Source: an uncultured Chloroflexota bacterium
Lineage (GTDB): Bacteria; Chloroflexota; Dehalococcoidia; GIF9; AB-539-J10
Length of the DNA: 64,000 bases
Assembly: GCA_903884455.1 (NCBI GenBank)
Contig: CAISEW010000041.1
Span: 34,086-98,085, forward strand
Direction of reading: 5' to 3'
Made by a program: the position numbers and the translations under genes
Part shown: one piece after another, positions 55,340-64,000 of the stretch
Layout of the letters: each line of letters starts with the position of its first letter
Position numbering within the stretch: position 1 is the first letter of the stretch
The notes under the pieces: generated by a model
Told to the model about the DNA's origin: nothing
Seen by the model: the letters and a program-made list of their open reading frames with translations, nothing else
The model's database searches: none

Positions 55340-56224
55340 CTAAACAATCGCTGCAATTATGTATCCTACAGCTAATAGAGACTGGGTGCCTAGCACTACC
55401 ATCAAATTAGCGCCCAGGGCGGGCAACAATTTGCTCTCTTCATCATAATTACGGGCTCCCTTTATTGCTTTCACTCCCAGAGGAAGTGTTAGCAGACCCA
55501 GTAAGGCAAATATCGGCATAAACCCCGCTATTGACCATGCAGCTATCCACACATACATTGCTATGATCAACATGGAGTACAATAAAGATGCCTTCTTCTT
55601 TCCCATTACAATGGTGAGAGTCTTTTTCCCAGCCTTTTCGTCAGCCTCCACATCGGGGAATTCATTTAGCAACAGGGCATTATGGAGTAAAATCCCCGAG
55701 GGTATAGCTGCAATCACCGCCTCCCAGGTATAGGTTCCGCTTTGAACAAAGTAGGCTCCTAAGACCGGCAACATTCCCAGTCCTAAGCCGCAAGCGATTT
55801 CTCCCAACCCCCATCTTTTCAGGTGAGTTGTATATAGAAGTACACAGAGTGTGCCTATTACCAGAACGGGCACTAAAAGCCAACCTCTAAGGATAACAAA
55901 ATAGATGCCTATCGGAATGGCTAATAAAAAACAGAGGAGACCAAACCTGCCCACAGAGACAGGAGTGAGAAGCCCGGCAGATAAGATGCCGCTTCCCCCA
56001 CTGAAAGGCGTTCTTTTTACTTCCAGGTCTATCCCGCTCTTGTAGTCGAAATAATCATTCAATGTGTTAACGCTGGTGTGGACAAGGAGTAGTCCAACAA
56101 GAGCCAGTAGACAATACAGAAGGCTGAAGTAACCATGATACCAGGCTACTGAAGTACCGAGAAATACCACCATCAGCGAGATTATCAAAAACTGGGGTCT
56201 AGTCTCTAGAAACCATGTTCGCAT
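55340..56224 (-). CDS. UbiA/MenA-type prenyltransferase
   Basis: NTLNDYFDYKSGID and NEFPDVEADEKAGKKTL motifs, multi-TM. Confidence 0.9.
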   Translation of the reverse strand: MRTWFLETRPQFLIISLMVVFLGTSVAWYHGYFSLLYCLLALVGLLLVHTSVNTLNDYFDYKSGIDLEVKRTPFSGGSGILSAGLLTPVSVGRFGLLCFLLAIPIGIYFVILRGWLLVPVLVIGTLCVLLYTTHLKRWGLGEIACGLGLGMLPVLGAYFVQSGTYTWEAVIAAIPSGILLHNALLLNEFPDVEADEKAGKKTLTIVMGKKKASLLYSMLIIAMYVWIAAWSIAGFMPIFALLGLLTLPLGVKAIKGARNYDEESKLLPALGANLMVVLGTQSLLAVGYIIAAIV

Positions 56225-56252
56225 CGTGTCACCTGGCCTCGCGATTATCTCG

Positions 56253-56510
56253 TTAAGGCAAAGTGCGCCTTAGTTCAAACACCACCGGGTTTCCTGGGTC
56301 AGGACAGGCAACAGTAGCCTTGTTTCGGTCTTTCTCCCAGGGGAACGAACCACCGAATCGAAGGACTTGGGCACAAGGAAAAAGGGAGTGAAAAGCCCAT
56401 GAACAAAGGTCAGGCGGCATCTGTTCTCCGATGACAAACTCATCACCAACCTTGTGTTGAGCTTCGCAAGTCCCCTTCTGGGATATTACCTTGGCTATCA
56501 CATCAGACAT
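56253..56510 (-). CDS. TIGR04076-type small protein
   Basis: KVISQKGTCEAQHKVGDEF...MPPDLCSWAFHSLFPCAQVLRFGG...VACPDPGNPVVFEL. Confidence 0.7.
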   Translation of the reverse strand: MSDVIAKVISQKGTCEAQHKVGDEFVIGEQMPPDLCSWAFHSLFPCAQVLRFGGSFPWEKDRNKATVACPDPGNPVVFELRRTLP

Positions 56511-56819
56511 CTTAACCTCCTATTTCATTTTTCATTACCGCTCAAACTAATATCTTTTATCTCCGTTTTTGGGTAAAGCGACCTGAATATATAGTACATT
56601 ATGGTATGGCTCAGTACAAGTGAGTGGCGAATGTACAGGATGTGCATTGTCCGTCCACACCAACCCTTTTTGTTTTTCCGCCGCGCTCACTCCAGCTTAA
56701 TGGACATGTGGAAAGAGCCCGGAGGATTCACACTGAAGATGCTAATGTGATAGTGCTATAATCATAGAGTTTAGGGCGATGGAGATTGCTCTAGCAAAAA
56801 TAGACATGGAGGCAGGAGT

Positions 56820-57854
56820 TTGAGCTTCAAAGTAGTTGATACCTTTTATGTGCCCGGGATAATTCCCACCTACGATGAGTTGTTGACCAAGTTAGGAGTG
56901 GAAGTGGAAAAGACTTTCTGTACTACTGAAGAGGAACTTATCTCCGCCTGTTCTGAATCTGACGCTGTTATAGCAGTGGGAATAAGGATAACGCCAGGGT
57001 ATGTCTTTAGTCCCAAAGTAATCGAGAATCTAAACAAATGCCGACTGATTGCCCTTACGAGTATAGGTTATGACAATGTGGACATAGCCGCAGCTACCGA
57101 AAAAGGTGTTTGTGTTGCCAATGTTCCCTATTATTGCTTGGAGGAGGTCTCAGACCACGCTATGGCACTTATTCTCACCTGCGCCAGGAAGTTTTATCAA
57201 CTATTTCCCGACATTAAGAGTGGGAAATGGAGTACCCAGGCAGATTACTTGAGTGCCTTGAAGCCGTTACATCGGCTATCTGGGCAAACCTTAGGGCTTA
57301 TTGGCTTTGGCAATATACCTCGTACCCTTGTCCCGAAAGCCAAAGCTTTTGGCTTCAGAATCATTGTCTACGATCCCCATGTGCCTAACATCCTGTTTAA
57401 GACATTTAAAGTGGAATCGGTAGAGCTCGATCAGTTGCTTAAAGAGTCGGACTTTGTTTCCATGCATGCTACTCTCACCCCAGAAACCAAGCACATGATG
57501 GGGCTTCATCAATTTAAGAAGATGAAGCCCACCGCTTATTTCATTAACACAGCCCGGGGAGAGCTCGTGGATGAAAGGGCTCTTTATACTGCCCTTTCAG
57601 AGGGACTAATTGCCGGTGCTGGCCTGGATGTGTTGGAGGCAGAGCCTCCTAGCCGCGACAATCCCTTGCTCAAGCTTAACAATGTTCTCATTACCGGTCA
57701 TTTTGCTTACTATTCCGAGGAGTCACATGAAGAATTATTTAGGTGGCCCTGGGAAGAGGTAGCCAGAGTATTGCAAGGGGAGTGGCCTCAGGGCTTGGTT
57801 AATCCACAAGTCAAAGAGAGATTTAGTGTTAAATGGGGCGCTCACCCCAAGTAA
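56820..57854 (+). CDS. D-2-hydroxyacid / phosphoglycerate dehydrogenase-like protein
   Basis: LGLIGFGNIPRTLVPKAKAFGF Rossmann motif; HATLTPETKHMMG; INTARGELVDERAL. Confidence 0.88.
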   Translation: MSFKVVDTFYVPGIIPTYDELLTKLGVEVEKTFCTTEEELISACSESDAVIAVGIRITPGYVFSPKVIENLNKCRLIALTSIGYDNVDIAAATEKGVCVANVPYYCLEEVSDHAMALILTCARKFYQLFPDIKSGKWSTQADYLSALKPLHRLSGQTLGLIGFGNIPRTLVPKAKAFGFRIIVYDPHVPNILFKTFKVESVELDQLLKESDFVSMHATLTPETKHMMGLHQFKKMKPTAYFINTARGELVDERALYTALSEGLIAGAGLDVLEAEPPSRDNPLLKLNNVLITGHFAYYSEESHEELFRWPWEEVARVLQGEWPQGLVNPQVKERFSVKWGAHPK

Positions 57855-57876
57855 ACAAAGCTATTTCTTACACCCC

Positions 57877-57905
57877 TTGACAAGGCTTTAGAAGTGTGTT
57901 ACTAT
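57877..57905 (+). promoter_or_regulatory. Strong sigma70-like promoter of the putative ncRNA
   Basis: TTGACA-N17-TACTAT. Confidence 0.75.
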
Positions 57906-57911
57906 AGTGAT

Positions 57912-58075
57912 GCTCCAAGTAATCAAACAGGAATTTGGCGAGTGTGGAACCGACCGCCGAGTAAGTGGAAGCTGAAAAGTGCTGGGAGGTAAGAGGCCCA
58001 GCGCAAGGTAGGTGGAAGCAGAAAGGAGGGTGGTGGAGAGCCAAGAAAAGGGAGGTTACTTGGGGCATCTTTTTT
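57912..58075 (+). ncRNA. Putative structured small RNA (family not recognised)
   Basis: Starts ~7 nt after the -10; 11-bp 5'/3' closing stem 57912-57922 / 58056-58066, nested inner stems, U-tract ATCTTTTTT; no plausible + strand ORF. Confidence 0.6.
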
Positions 58076-58140
58076 CCCCCAGTTGTTTATTGTTATACTA
58101 GCTATAAGTATTGCCACAAAAAAGAGAGCGAAGGGGGTGG

Positions 58141-59586
58141 TTAGTGCGGCTCGGCGCCTTTGGTTAGCTCGGGGTGGAGGATGCCAATGAAGGGCAAATT
58201 ACGGTATTCTCCCTTGTAATCTAGTCCATAACCCACTACGAACTCGTCGGGGACCTCAAAACCTACGTAATCAAGAGGAACATTTATCAATCGACGTGCT
58301 TTCTTATCAAGCAAGGTACAAACGCGAAGACTGGCAGGATTGTGAGCAGAAAGATGACTGAGGATGTAATTCAGTGTCATGCCGGTATCTACAATGTCTT
58401 CAACCATCAGTACATGTTGCCCTGTTATGCTGCTATCGAGGTCTCTGGTTATCTTGACCACCTGACCATCACCACCGTAGTAAGAGATAGCCATAAAGTC
58501 CAGAGTAACCGGAAGAGAAAGGTTCTGCATCAGGTCAGCCATAAAGCAGACAACGCCCTTCAAGATGCCTATTAGCACTAATCGCTGGCCAGCGTAATCA
58601 CGCGAAATGTGTCTGGCTAGGGTTTTTACCCTTCGTTGAATTTTGGCATGGCTGTACAAAACTCGGTCGATTCCCTCTACTTTAGCTTCGCCGAGAGGGC
58701 CATAACCATATTTGGCTAGCAGCTTGAGGAAATCGTTTTTGTTCAGAAGCCTGATATTGACTTCGGGGTAAAGTTCTCTGAGCTGGCGCAGCTTGCGATT
58801 TTTCTCGGTTAGCAGATGTTGTTTTAATGTAGTGAGTTCAACATAAAGGTCTAGCTCGGGCAAATAAAAATCGGGAGTGAACATCTCTGCTATCTTATCG
58901 CCTTCCCACCTAAGAGGAAACGAACGAGGCTCATAAAGCCATTCAATACAGTAGAAGTCTAAAAGTTTGGCAAAATCCTCCTCGCTGGGATGAGCAAAAC
59001 TGGTTGGCCTCAGCGTCGTAGCAGGTAACGGAGATACTCTAGACGATTTTCTTCGTTTCTCATTTGCCTTATAGTCTTGCTCTAGCAATTGATGAAGCTC
59101 TGCTCTCTCAAAGATGACGGCGCAAATATCGGCAACACTGAGGAGGAAACTTTTATCAGCTTCGGAGAATTGGCGAGGCTCACGAGTGTAAATTCGAATC
59201 TCTCCAATAGCTTCTCCTTTCTCAAGTACGGGAATACCAAGAATAGAAGATATTCCTTGCGCTAGTGCTATTTGGGGATATTGAACTCTTTTATCTTTAG
59301 CAGCATCAGCAATAAATACCACTTTCCCATCAAGGATATCCGGGAGGCTTTTATGGACATCAAGAGGGCCTTTTTTCAGATAGAGGTCGCTCAAACCATA
59401 TGCGCCTACAGTAATCAAATATTCCTTTTGGGGATTGAGGGATAAAATGCGGCAGCCATTTGCCTGCACTGCTGTGGCAGCGCTTTTAGCTATGGAATTA
59501 CAAATTCTTCTTAAGCTAAGAGCCGAATTGGCAACTTTAGTTATTTGCTTAAGAGCTGAATAATAACTACCTCTTGCGCTACCCAC
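58141..59586 (-). CDS. GAF - nuclease-like - hypoxanthine phosphoribosyltransferase fusion
   Basis: GAF-like N-terminus; central EMFTPDFYLPELDLYVELTTLKQ; C-terminal PRTase LVLIGILKGVVCFMADLM, VLMVEDIVDTGMTLNYIL. Confidence 0.8.
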   Translation of the reverse strand: MGSARGSYYSALKQITKVANSALSLRRICNSIAKSAATAVQANGCRILSLNPQKEYLITVGAYGLSDLYLKKGPLDVHKSLPDILDGKVVFIADAAKDKRVQYPQIALAQGISSILGIPVLEKGEAIGEIRIYTREPRQFSEADKSFLLSVADICAVIFERAELHQLLEQDYKANEKRRKSSRVSPLPATTLRPTSFAHPSEEDFAKLLDFYCIEWLYEPRSFPLRWEGDKIAEMFTPDFYLPELDLYVELTTLKQHLLTEKNRKLRQLRELYPEVNIRLLNKNDFLKLLAKYGYGPLGEAKVEGIDRVLYSHAKIQRRVKTLARHISRDYAGQRLVLIGILKGVVCFMADLMQNLSLPVTLDFMAISYYGGDGQVVKITRDLDSSITGQHVLMVEDIVDTGMTLNYILSHLSAHNPASLRVCTLLDKKARRLINVPLDYVGFEVPDEFVVGYGLDYKGEYRNLPFIGILHPELTKGAEPH

Positions 59587-59598
59587 TTTTCTCGCACT

Positions 59599-62103
59599 CT
59601 ATCCACATTTGGTAAAGCCACAGGCGAGGCAAATGTTGCAGCCTTCCTGGTAAATCAAAGGACCACCACAATCTGGGCATTGCCCGGCCCAACTTTTAAC
59701 CATCTCAGGATTTTTAGAAGGCGTCTCAAAATTGCTAGCAGTCCCTTCTTTAATATACTTCTCAAGCACGCTAGCGATAGCGTCGGCACACGATAAAGTA
59801 GCATGTCCCTGCTCCCAAGCGATAGAAGGGCACCTGATGCCGCGCAAGTGCTTTACAATAGAATCTACATCTATTCCAGATCTTAAAGCTAGGGATGTAA
59901 GGCGGCTAATAGCCTCAAGCTGTGCTGCCGCACAACCTCCAGCCTTCCCTAGGATGGAGAAAACTTCGGATATTCCCTGACCATCAAAATTTACTGTCAC
60001 ATAGATGTGGCCACACCCAGTGTTGACCATTTCGGTTACACCCCTGGTAACTTTAGGTCTTTTCCGGGGAGCCAGCTTGCCTTCAGCCTTTTTTATCCCC
60101 TCACCTACAGTGAGGACCTGACTTTCCCGGCTCCTATCCCGGTAAATGGTTATCCCCTTCAAGCCTTCCTGGTAAGCTAACATATATACTTTAGCTACAT
60201 CTTCGGGTGTCGCATCGTGAGGGAAATTGACTGTCTTGGATACAGCGCTATCAGTAAATTTTTGGAATACCGCCTGCATCTTAACATGCCACTCAGGAGA
60301 TATGTCATGCGCGGTGACAAAGAGCCTTTTTATCTCTTCCGGAACTTCTTCTATTTCTTTTAACCTTTTTCCTTCAGCTAGCTGCTTCATTAGCTCCGGA
60401 GAATAGAACCCTCCCTTTTTGGCTGCCTCCTCAAAGTAAGGGTTCACCTCTACAAATTCTTCGCCTTCCAGAATATGACGCACGTAGCTTAAGGCGAATA
60501 ATGGTTCAATGCCACTGGAGCAATTAGCGATTATACTCAAGCTGCCAGTAGGAGCGATGGTAGTACGGGAGGCATTTCGAAAGCGAGGACCATCGGGCGT
60601 GTCATAAATGCTTCCCTGGAAAGCCGGGAAGGCCCCCCTTTCTTGGGCTAGCTCTATTGAGGCTTTGTCAGCTTCTGAAGATATGAAATGGGCAATTTCC
60701 TCGGCCATAACAAGCCCTTGTTCACTATCATAAGGGATACCAAGCCGAATCAGCATGTCAGCAAAACCCATAACGCCCAGGCCTATTTTCCTGGTAGTTT
60801 TTGTCATCTGCGCAATCTCCGGCAGTGGGAATTGGTTGACTTCGATAACATTATCAAGGAAGCGGACTGCTACCTTGACTGTTTGTGATAGCTTGTCATA
60901 GTCAATGTATGGCTGCCCATCTTTATCTGCCACCACCTTGGACAGATTTATGGAGCCTAAATTACAGGATTCGAAGGGTAATAGAGGTTGTTCCCCACAA
61001 GGATTGGTGCTTTCTATTTTGCCTAATTCAGGTGTGGGGTTATGCCTGTTTATCTCATCGATAAACACAACACCCGGGTCGCCGGTGCGCCAGGCCATGT
61101 CAACTATTTTGTTAAACACCTCTCTGGCATTAAGCTTATCCACCACATCTCCAGTTCGCGGACTCACCAAATTGTAATCGGTGCCTTTTTCCACCGCTTT
61201 CATAAACTCATCGGTCACAGCTACGGAGAGGTTAAAATTAGTCAGAGCTTCCGAGTTCTCCTTAGCCTCGATGAATCTCAAGATGTCAGGGTGCTCAACA
61301 TTGAGTATTGCCATATTGGCTCCGCGGCGCATGCCGCCTTGCTTTATGACATCGGTGGTGGCATCAAAGACTCGCATGAAAGAAACAGGGCCGCTCGCAA
61401 TGCCACCTGTGGAACCCACTCTATCCCTTTCTGGTCTAAGTCGGGAAAAGGAAAAACCGGTGCCACCACCACTTTTATGAATCAAGGCAGTATATTTAAC
61501 CGCATCAAAAATAGACTCCATAGAATCCTTAATAGGTAAAACAAAGCAAGCTGATAATTGTCCTAGTTCGTGACCGGCATTCATTAGAGTAGGGGAATTA
61601 GGTAAAAACTCCAGGTTTTCCATTAGTTGGTAAAAAGCTTCTTCATAGGGGGAGACATCCGCATTAGGATTGTAGCTAAGCTCGGCTGAGGCAATGTGCT
61701 TGGCGACGCGGCGAAATAGCTCTTGTGGGGTCTCGATAACCTTCCCTTCCCCATCTTTTGTTAAATATCTCCTTTCCAGAACTCTTAAGGCATTATCACT
61801 AAGTTTGATTCCAGAAATAACTTGGCTTTTGGCTTGGGGAGAAAATTCATCGGCAGTTAGAATTTCCTTAACCATTGCCCGAATCTGAGAGGAAGACACA
61901 GGTTGTTTGGTTTGCCGAGGAACCAATTTCTCCATGCCTGGTAAGGGGTGAGCCATCTCTAGGCGCTGGCTCACTTGTTCCGTAAACTTTTCCAGCAATT
62001 TCCTATCACTTATACCCATGGACTCGGCAGCAGCGAAAACAGCTTGAGCTACTCTGTCTCGACCAATAGTCTTTTGGTTCTCTTTCCGACGGGTTTTGGG
62101 CAT
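59599..62103 (-). CDS. nrdJ: Adenosylcobalamin-dependent ribonucleotide reductase (class II)
   Basis: NSPTLMNAGHELGQLSACFVLP, STNPCGEQPLLPFESCNLGSINL, TIAPTGSLSIIANCSSGIEP, C-terminal Zn ribbon; start ATG 62101-62103. Confidence 0.93.
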   Translation of the reverse strand: MPKTRRKENQKTIGRDRVAQAVFAAAESMGISDRKLLEKFTEQVSQRLEMAHPLPGMEKLVPRQTKQPVSSSQIRAMVKEILTADEFSPQAKSQVISGIKLSDNALRVLERRYLTKDGEGKVIETPQELFRRVAKHIASAELSYNPNADVSPYEEAFYQLMENLEFLPNSPTLMNAGHELGQLSACFVLPIKDSMESIFDAVKYTALIHKSGGGTGFSFSRLRPERDRVGSTGGIASGPVSFMRVFDATTDVIKQGGMRRGANMAILNVEHPDILRFIEAKENSEALTNFNLSVAVTDEFMKAVEKGTDYNLVSPRTGDVVDKLNAREVFNKIVDMAWRTGDPGVVFIDEINRHNPTPELGKIESTNPCGEQPLLPFESCNLGSINLSKVVADKDGQPYIDYDKLSQTVKVAVRFLDNVIEVNQFPLPEIAQMTKTTRKIGLGVMGFADMLIRLGIPYDSEQGLVMAEEIAHFISSEADKASIELAQERGAFPAFQGSIYDTPDGPRFRNASRTTIAPTGSLSIIANCSSGIEPLFALSYVRHILEGEEFVEVNPYFEEAAKKGGFYSPELMKQLAEGKRLKEIEEVPEEIKRLFVTAHDISPEWHVKMQAVFQKFTDSAVSKTVNFPHDATPEDVAKVYMLAYQEGLKGITIYRDRSRESQVLTVGEGIKKAEGKLAPRKRPKVTRGVTEMVNTGCGHIYVTVNFDGQGISEVFSILGKAGGCAAAQLEAISRLTSLALRSGIDVDSIVKHLRGIRCPSIAWEQGHATLSCADAIASVLEKYIKEGTASNFETPSKNPEMVKSWAGQCPDCGGPLIYQEGCNICLACGFTKCG

Positions 62104-62104
62104 T

Positions 62105-62632
62105 TTATCTCCTCTTATGGCCAATGAGGGCATTCACTGCCTCAGAAGAGGGCAGCGGTAGCTGGTTTGCTGGCGTTAGCTCTCTTCGTACCGCCAAGCT
62201 ATCCACTTCTTGTTTTAAAGCGCCGATATCAGCAAATTCCCGATAAACACTGGCAAAGCGAATGTAAGCAATGTGGTCTAATTTTTTTAATCCCTCCATG
62301 ACCAAATCACCAATATAGGAACTGGAGACCTCGCTTTTGCCCACCTTGTAAAGCTCAGCCTCGATAGTGTCCACGAACTTATCAATGGCGCCTGTAGGAA
62401 GGGGGCATTTCTCACAAGCTTTGCGAATACCTAGCAAGAGCTTATCCCGGCTGAATTCCTCACGTCGTCCATCCTTCTTAATAACGAAGATATCATGTGG
62501 CTGTACACGCTCGTAAGTAGTGAAGCGAGTATTGCAAGCGAGACATTTCCTTCGACGTCTCACCCCCTCGTCTAGACTCCGGGAATCTATCACCCTTGAT
62601 TCCTGCTTGCCACAGTAGGGACAGTTCACCAA
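62105..62632 (-). CDS. nrdR: Transcriptional repressor NrdR
   Basis: MVNCPYCGKQESRVIDSRSLDEGVRRRRKCLACNTRFTTYERV plus ATP-cone. Confidence 0.96.
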   Translation of the reverse strand: MVNCPYCGKQESRVIDSRSLDEGVRRRRKCLACNTRFTTYERVQPHDIFVIKKDGRREEFSRDKLLLGIRKACEKCPLPTGAIDKFVDTIEAELYKVGKSEVSSSYIGDLVMEGLKKLDHIAYIRFASVYREFADIGALKQEVDSLAVRRELTPANQLPLPSSEAVNALIGHKRR

Positions 62633-62827
62633 CCCCTCCTAAATATTGTGGTATGGACACATTTTACCACTAGATGTAGTAAAATGCAATACCCTCCGCG
62701 GAAAAAAAAGAGGCGCGATGGTGGACAATTCTAGGAAAATATGCTAGGTTTGAATTCACATAGGACCAACGTGATTAAAGTTACACTATGTTCGTGGTCA
62801 ATATCGCGAGAAGGATTTTAAAGAACA

Positions 62828-63826
62828 TTGTTCGAGGAAATCTTACCAGGTCTTTATAGAATTAAGGTTCCTCTCCCCGGAAGTCCTCTAAAAGCCACCA
62901 ACTCTTACGTTATAAAGGGGACAGAGCGGTCTTTAATTATTGATACTGGATGGAATCGAGAGGATTGTATGGCAGCACTAGTTTCCGGCTTAAACGAATG
63001 TGGCGTGGACTCAAAGCAAGCCGATTTCTTCATCACGCACATGCACGCAGACCACGCAGGTTTAGTGTCAACTCTCGCCGGGGAAGGGGCGAGAATCTAC
63101 TTTGGTTGGGCAGATGCAGAAATTATTAGGTCTGCTACACCTGAGCATTGGGAGAAGCAGATTGATTTTGCTCGTAAATGCGGCTTTCCTGGAGAAGAGC
63201 TTGAAAGAGCTATTGGAAGCCACCCTGGTCGCAGATATAGCTCGAGTAATTCCTTGAACTTATGTGTCTCAAAGGACAGCGATACGATAAGCATTGGGGA
63301 TTACCTATTTGAATGTGTTGAAACCCCGGGGCACACTGCGGGTCATATTTGTCTTTATGAGCGCGACAAGAAGATATTCATATGTGGTGACCATATCCTT
63401 GTTGATATAACTCCGAATATCACCCTCTCCGCCGAAGAGCGAAATCCATTAAAAGAATATCTGATGAGCCTGGACAAAGTTTATGATTTGGACGTTGAAC
63501 TTGTACTGCCTGGACATAGGAGTATCTTCAGGAATCAAAAAGAGAGAATTCAAGAACTGAAGCAGCATCACCAAATACGGCTTAAGGAAGTCATCTCTAT
63601 TCTGGGAAAAGGTAAACAAAACGCCTTCCAGATCGCATCACAAATGACCTGGGATATAAGTTACAAATCCTGGGATTTATTTCCCCCGGCGCAAAAGTGG
63701 TTTGCTTTTGGAGAAGCTTTGGCTCACCTGAAATATCTCGAAGAAGAAGGGGAGGTGGGATGGGGGATGGAGAAGCAGAGGATTATGTTTTTCATTACGC
63801 AAAATAAGAAGGAGACGCACAAATGA
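62828..63826 (+). CDS. Metallo-beta-lactamase fold hydrolase
   Basis: ITHMHADHAG, TPGHTAGHICLY, CGDHIL, LPGHRS. Confidence 0.85.
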   Translation: MFEEILPGLYRIKVPLPGSPLKATNSYVIKGTERSLIIDTGWNREDCMAALVSGLNECGVDSKQADFFITHMHADHAGLVSTLAGEGARIYFGWADAEIIRSATPEHWEKQIDFARKCGFPGEELERAIGSHPGRRYSSSNSLNLCVSKDSDTISIGDYLFECVETPGHTAGHICLYERDKKIFICGDHILVDITPNITLSAEERNPLKEYLMSLDKVYDLDVELVLPGHRSIFRNQKERIQELKQHHQIRLKEVISILGKGKQNAFQIASQMTWDISYKSWDLFPPAQKWFAFGEALAHLKYLEEEGEVGWGMEKQRIMFFITQNKKETHK

Positions 63827-64000
63827 GAGACGCTTACGTAGTCTTAGCTGAGAAGCTTGGTTATGTTGGGTCGGAGAGGCTTAGGAAGGTGCTCAAAAGG
63901 CTCATGGATAAGGAAGAAGCAGAGATAGTAGCTTCTCTTCCTTGCCCTGTGGCTGAGCTTGCCCAGAAGCTGAGCAAGGATGAAGAAGAGGTGAACAATA
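63823..64000 (+). CDS. Partial ORF running off the window end
   Basis: ATGA overlap with the preceding stop; MRDAYVVLAEKLGYVGSERLRKVLKRLMDKEEAEIVASLPCPVAELAQKLSKDEEEVNN... Confidence 0.6.
   Translation, partial: MRDAYVVLAEKLGYVGSERLRKVLKRLMDKEEAEIVASLPCPVAELAQKLSKDEEEVNN

Noticed and set aside
57912-58075. SRP (4.5S) RNA identity for the ncRNA
   Set aside because: Contains GGAAGCAG, but not in the helix-8 topology (GUCAGG/tetraloop/AGCAGCC), so I do not assign it.
59599-62103. Intein in nrdJ
   Set aside because: The catalytic blocks are continuous; no splicing motifs or homing endonuclease segment seen.

Overview
The window looks like a chromosomal segment of a Chloroflexota/Dehalococcoidia-type bacterium. 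That taxonomic guess rests on gene content and style only and was not searched. (1) 1-19.4 kb is an incomplete tailed-phage morphogenesis module: terminase, HTH, portal, scaffold, capsid, connector, C1q-like tail protein and a split tail protein. A minus-strand surface cassette sits between terminase and portal: a tubulin/FtsZ-like GTPase, two paralogous TIG-repeat proteins and a 1.2k-aa S-layer-like protein. (2) 20-35 kb is mostly housekeeping: prepilin peptidase, RCC1 lipoprotein, uvrC, Xer-type recombinase, acyl-CoA dehydrogenase/etfBA, nitroreductase, Crp/Fnr, ferredoxin and rpoD. (3) 35.0-37.06 kb is an AT-rich mini-island between a 3' tRNA-Lys fragment and tRNA-Glu. It encodes a proteasome-beta-like Ntn-hydrolase candidate and a 56-aa partner ORF. 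(4) 37-64 kb holds an FAD/4Fe-4S oxidoreductase, hypF and hypCDE, nadK, a collagen-like protein, ilvD-ilvB-ilvN-ilvC, isoprenoid genes, a GAF/nuclease-like/HPRT fusion, nrdJ-nrdR and an MBL hydrolase. Main novelty candidates are: the Ntn-hydrolase island; an unannotated, independently promoted structured ncRNA at ~57912-58075; a GTCATTGCGAG...GCAATCTC palindromic repeat family inserted in frame in portal, tail and HypF genes; a G GGG GGA slippery site in the capsid gene; twin promoters sharing a palindrome upstream of the ferredoxin and rpoD genes; and a shared hairpin leader before hypF and ilvD. No CRISPR array, rRNA or IS transposase was seen. All motif and pairing calls were made by eye.
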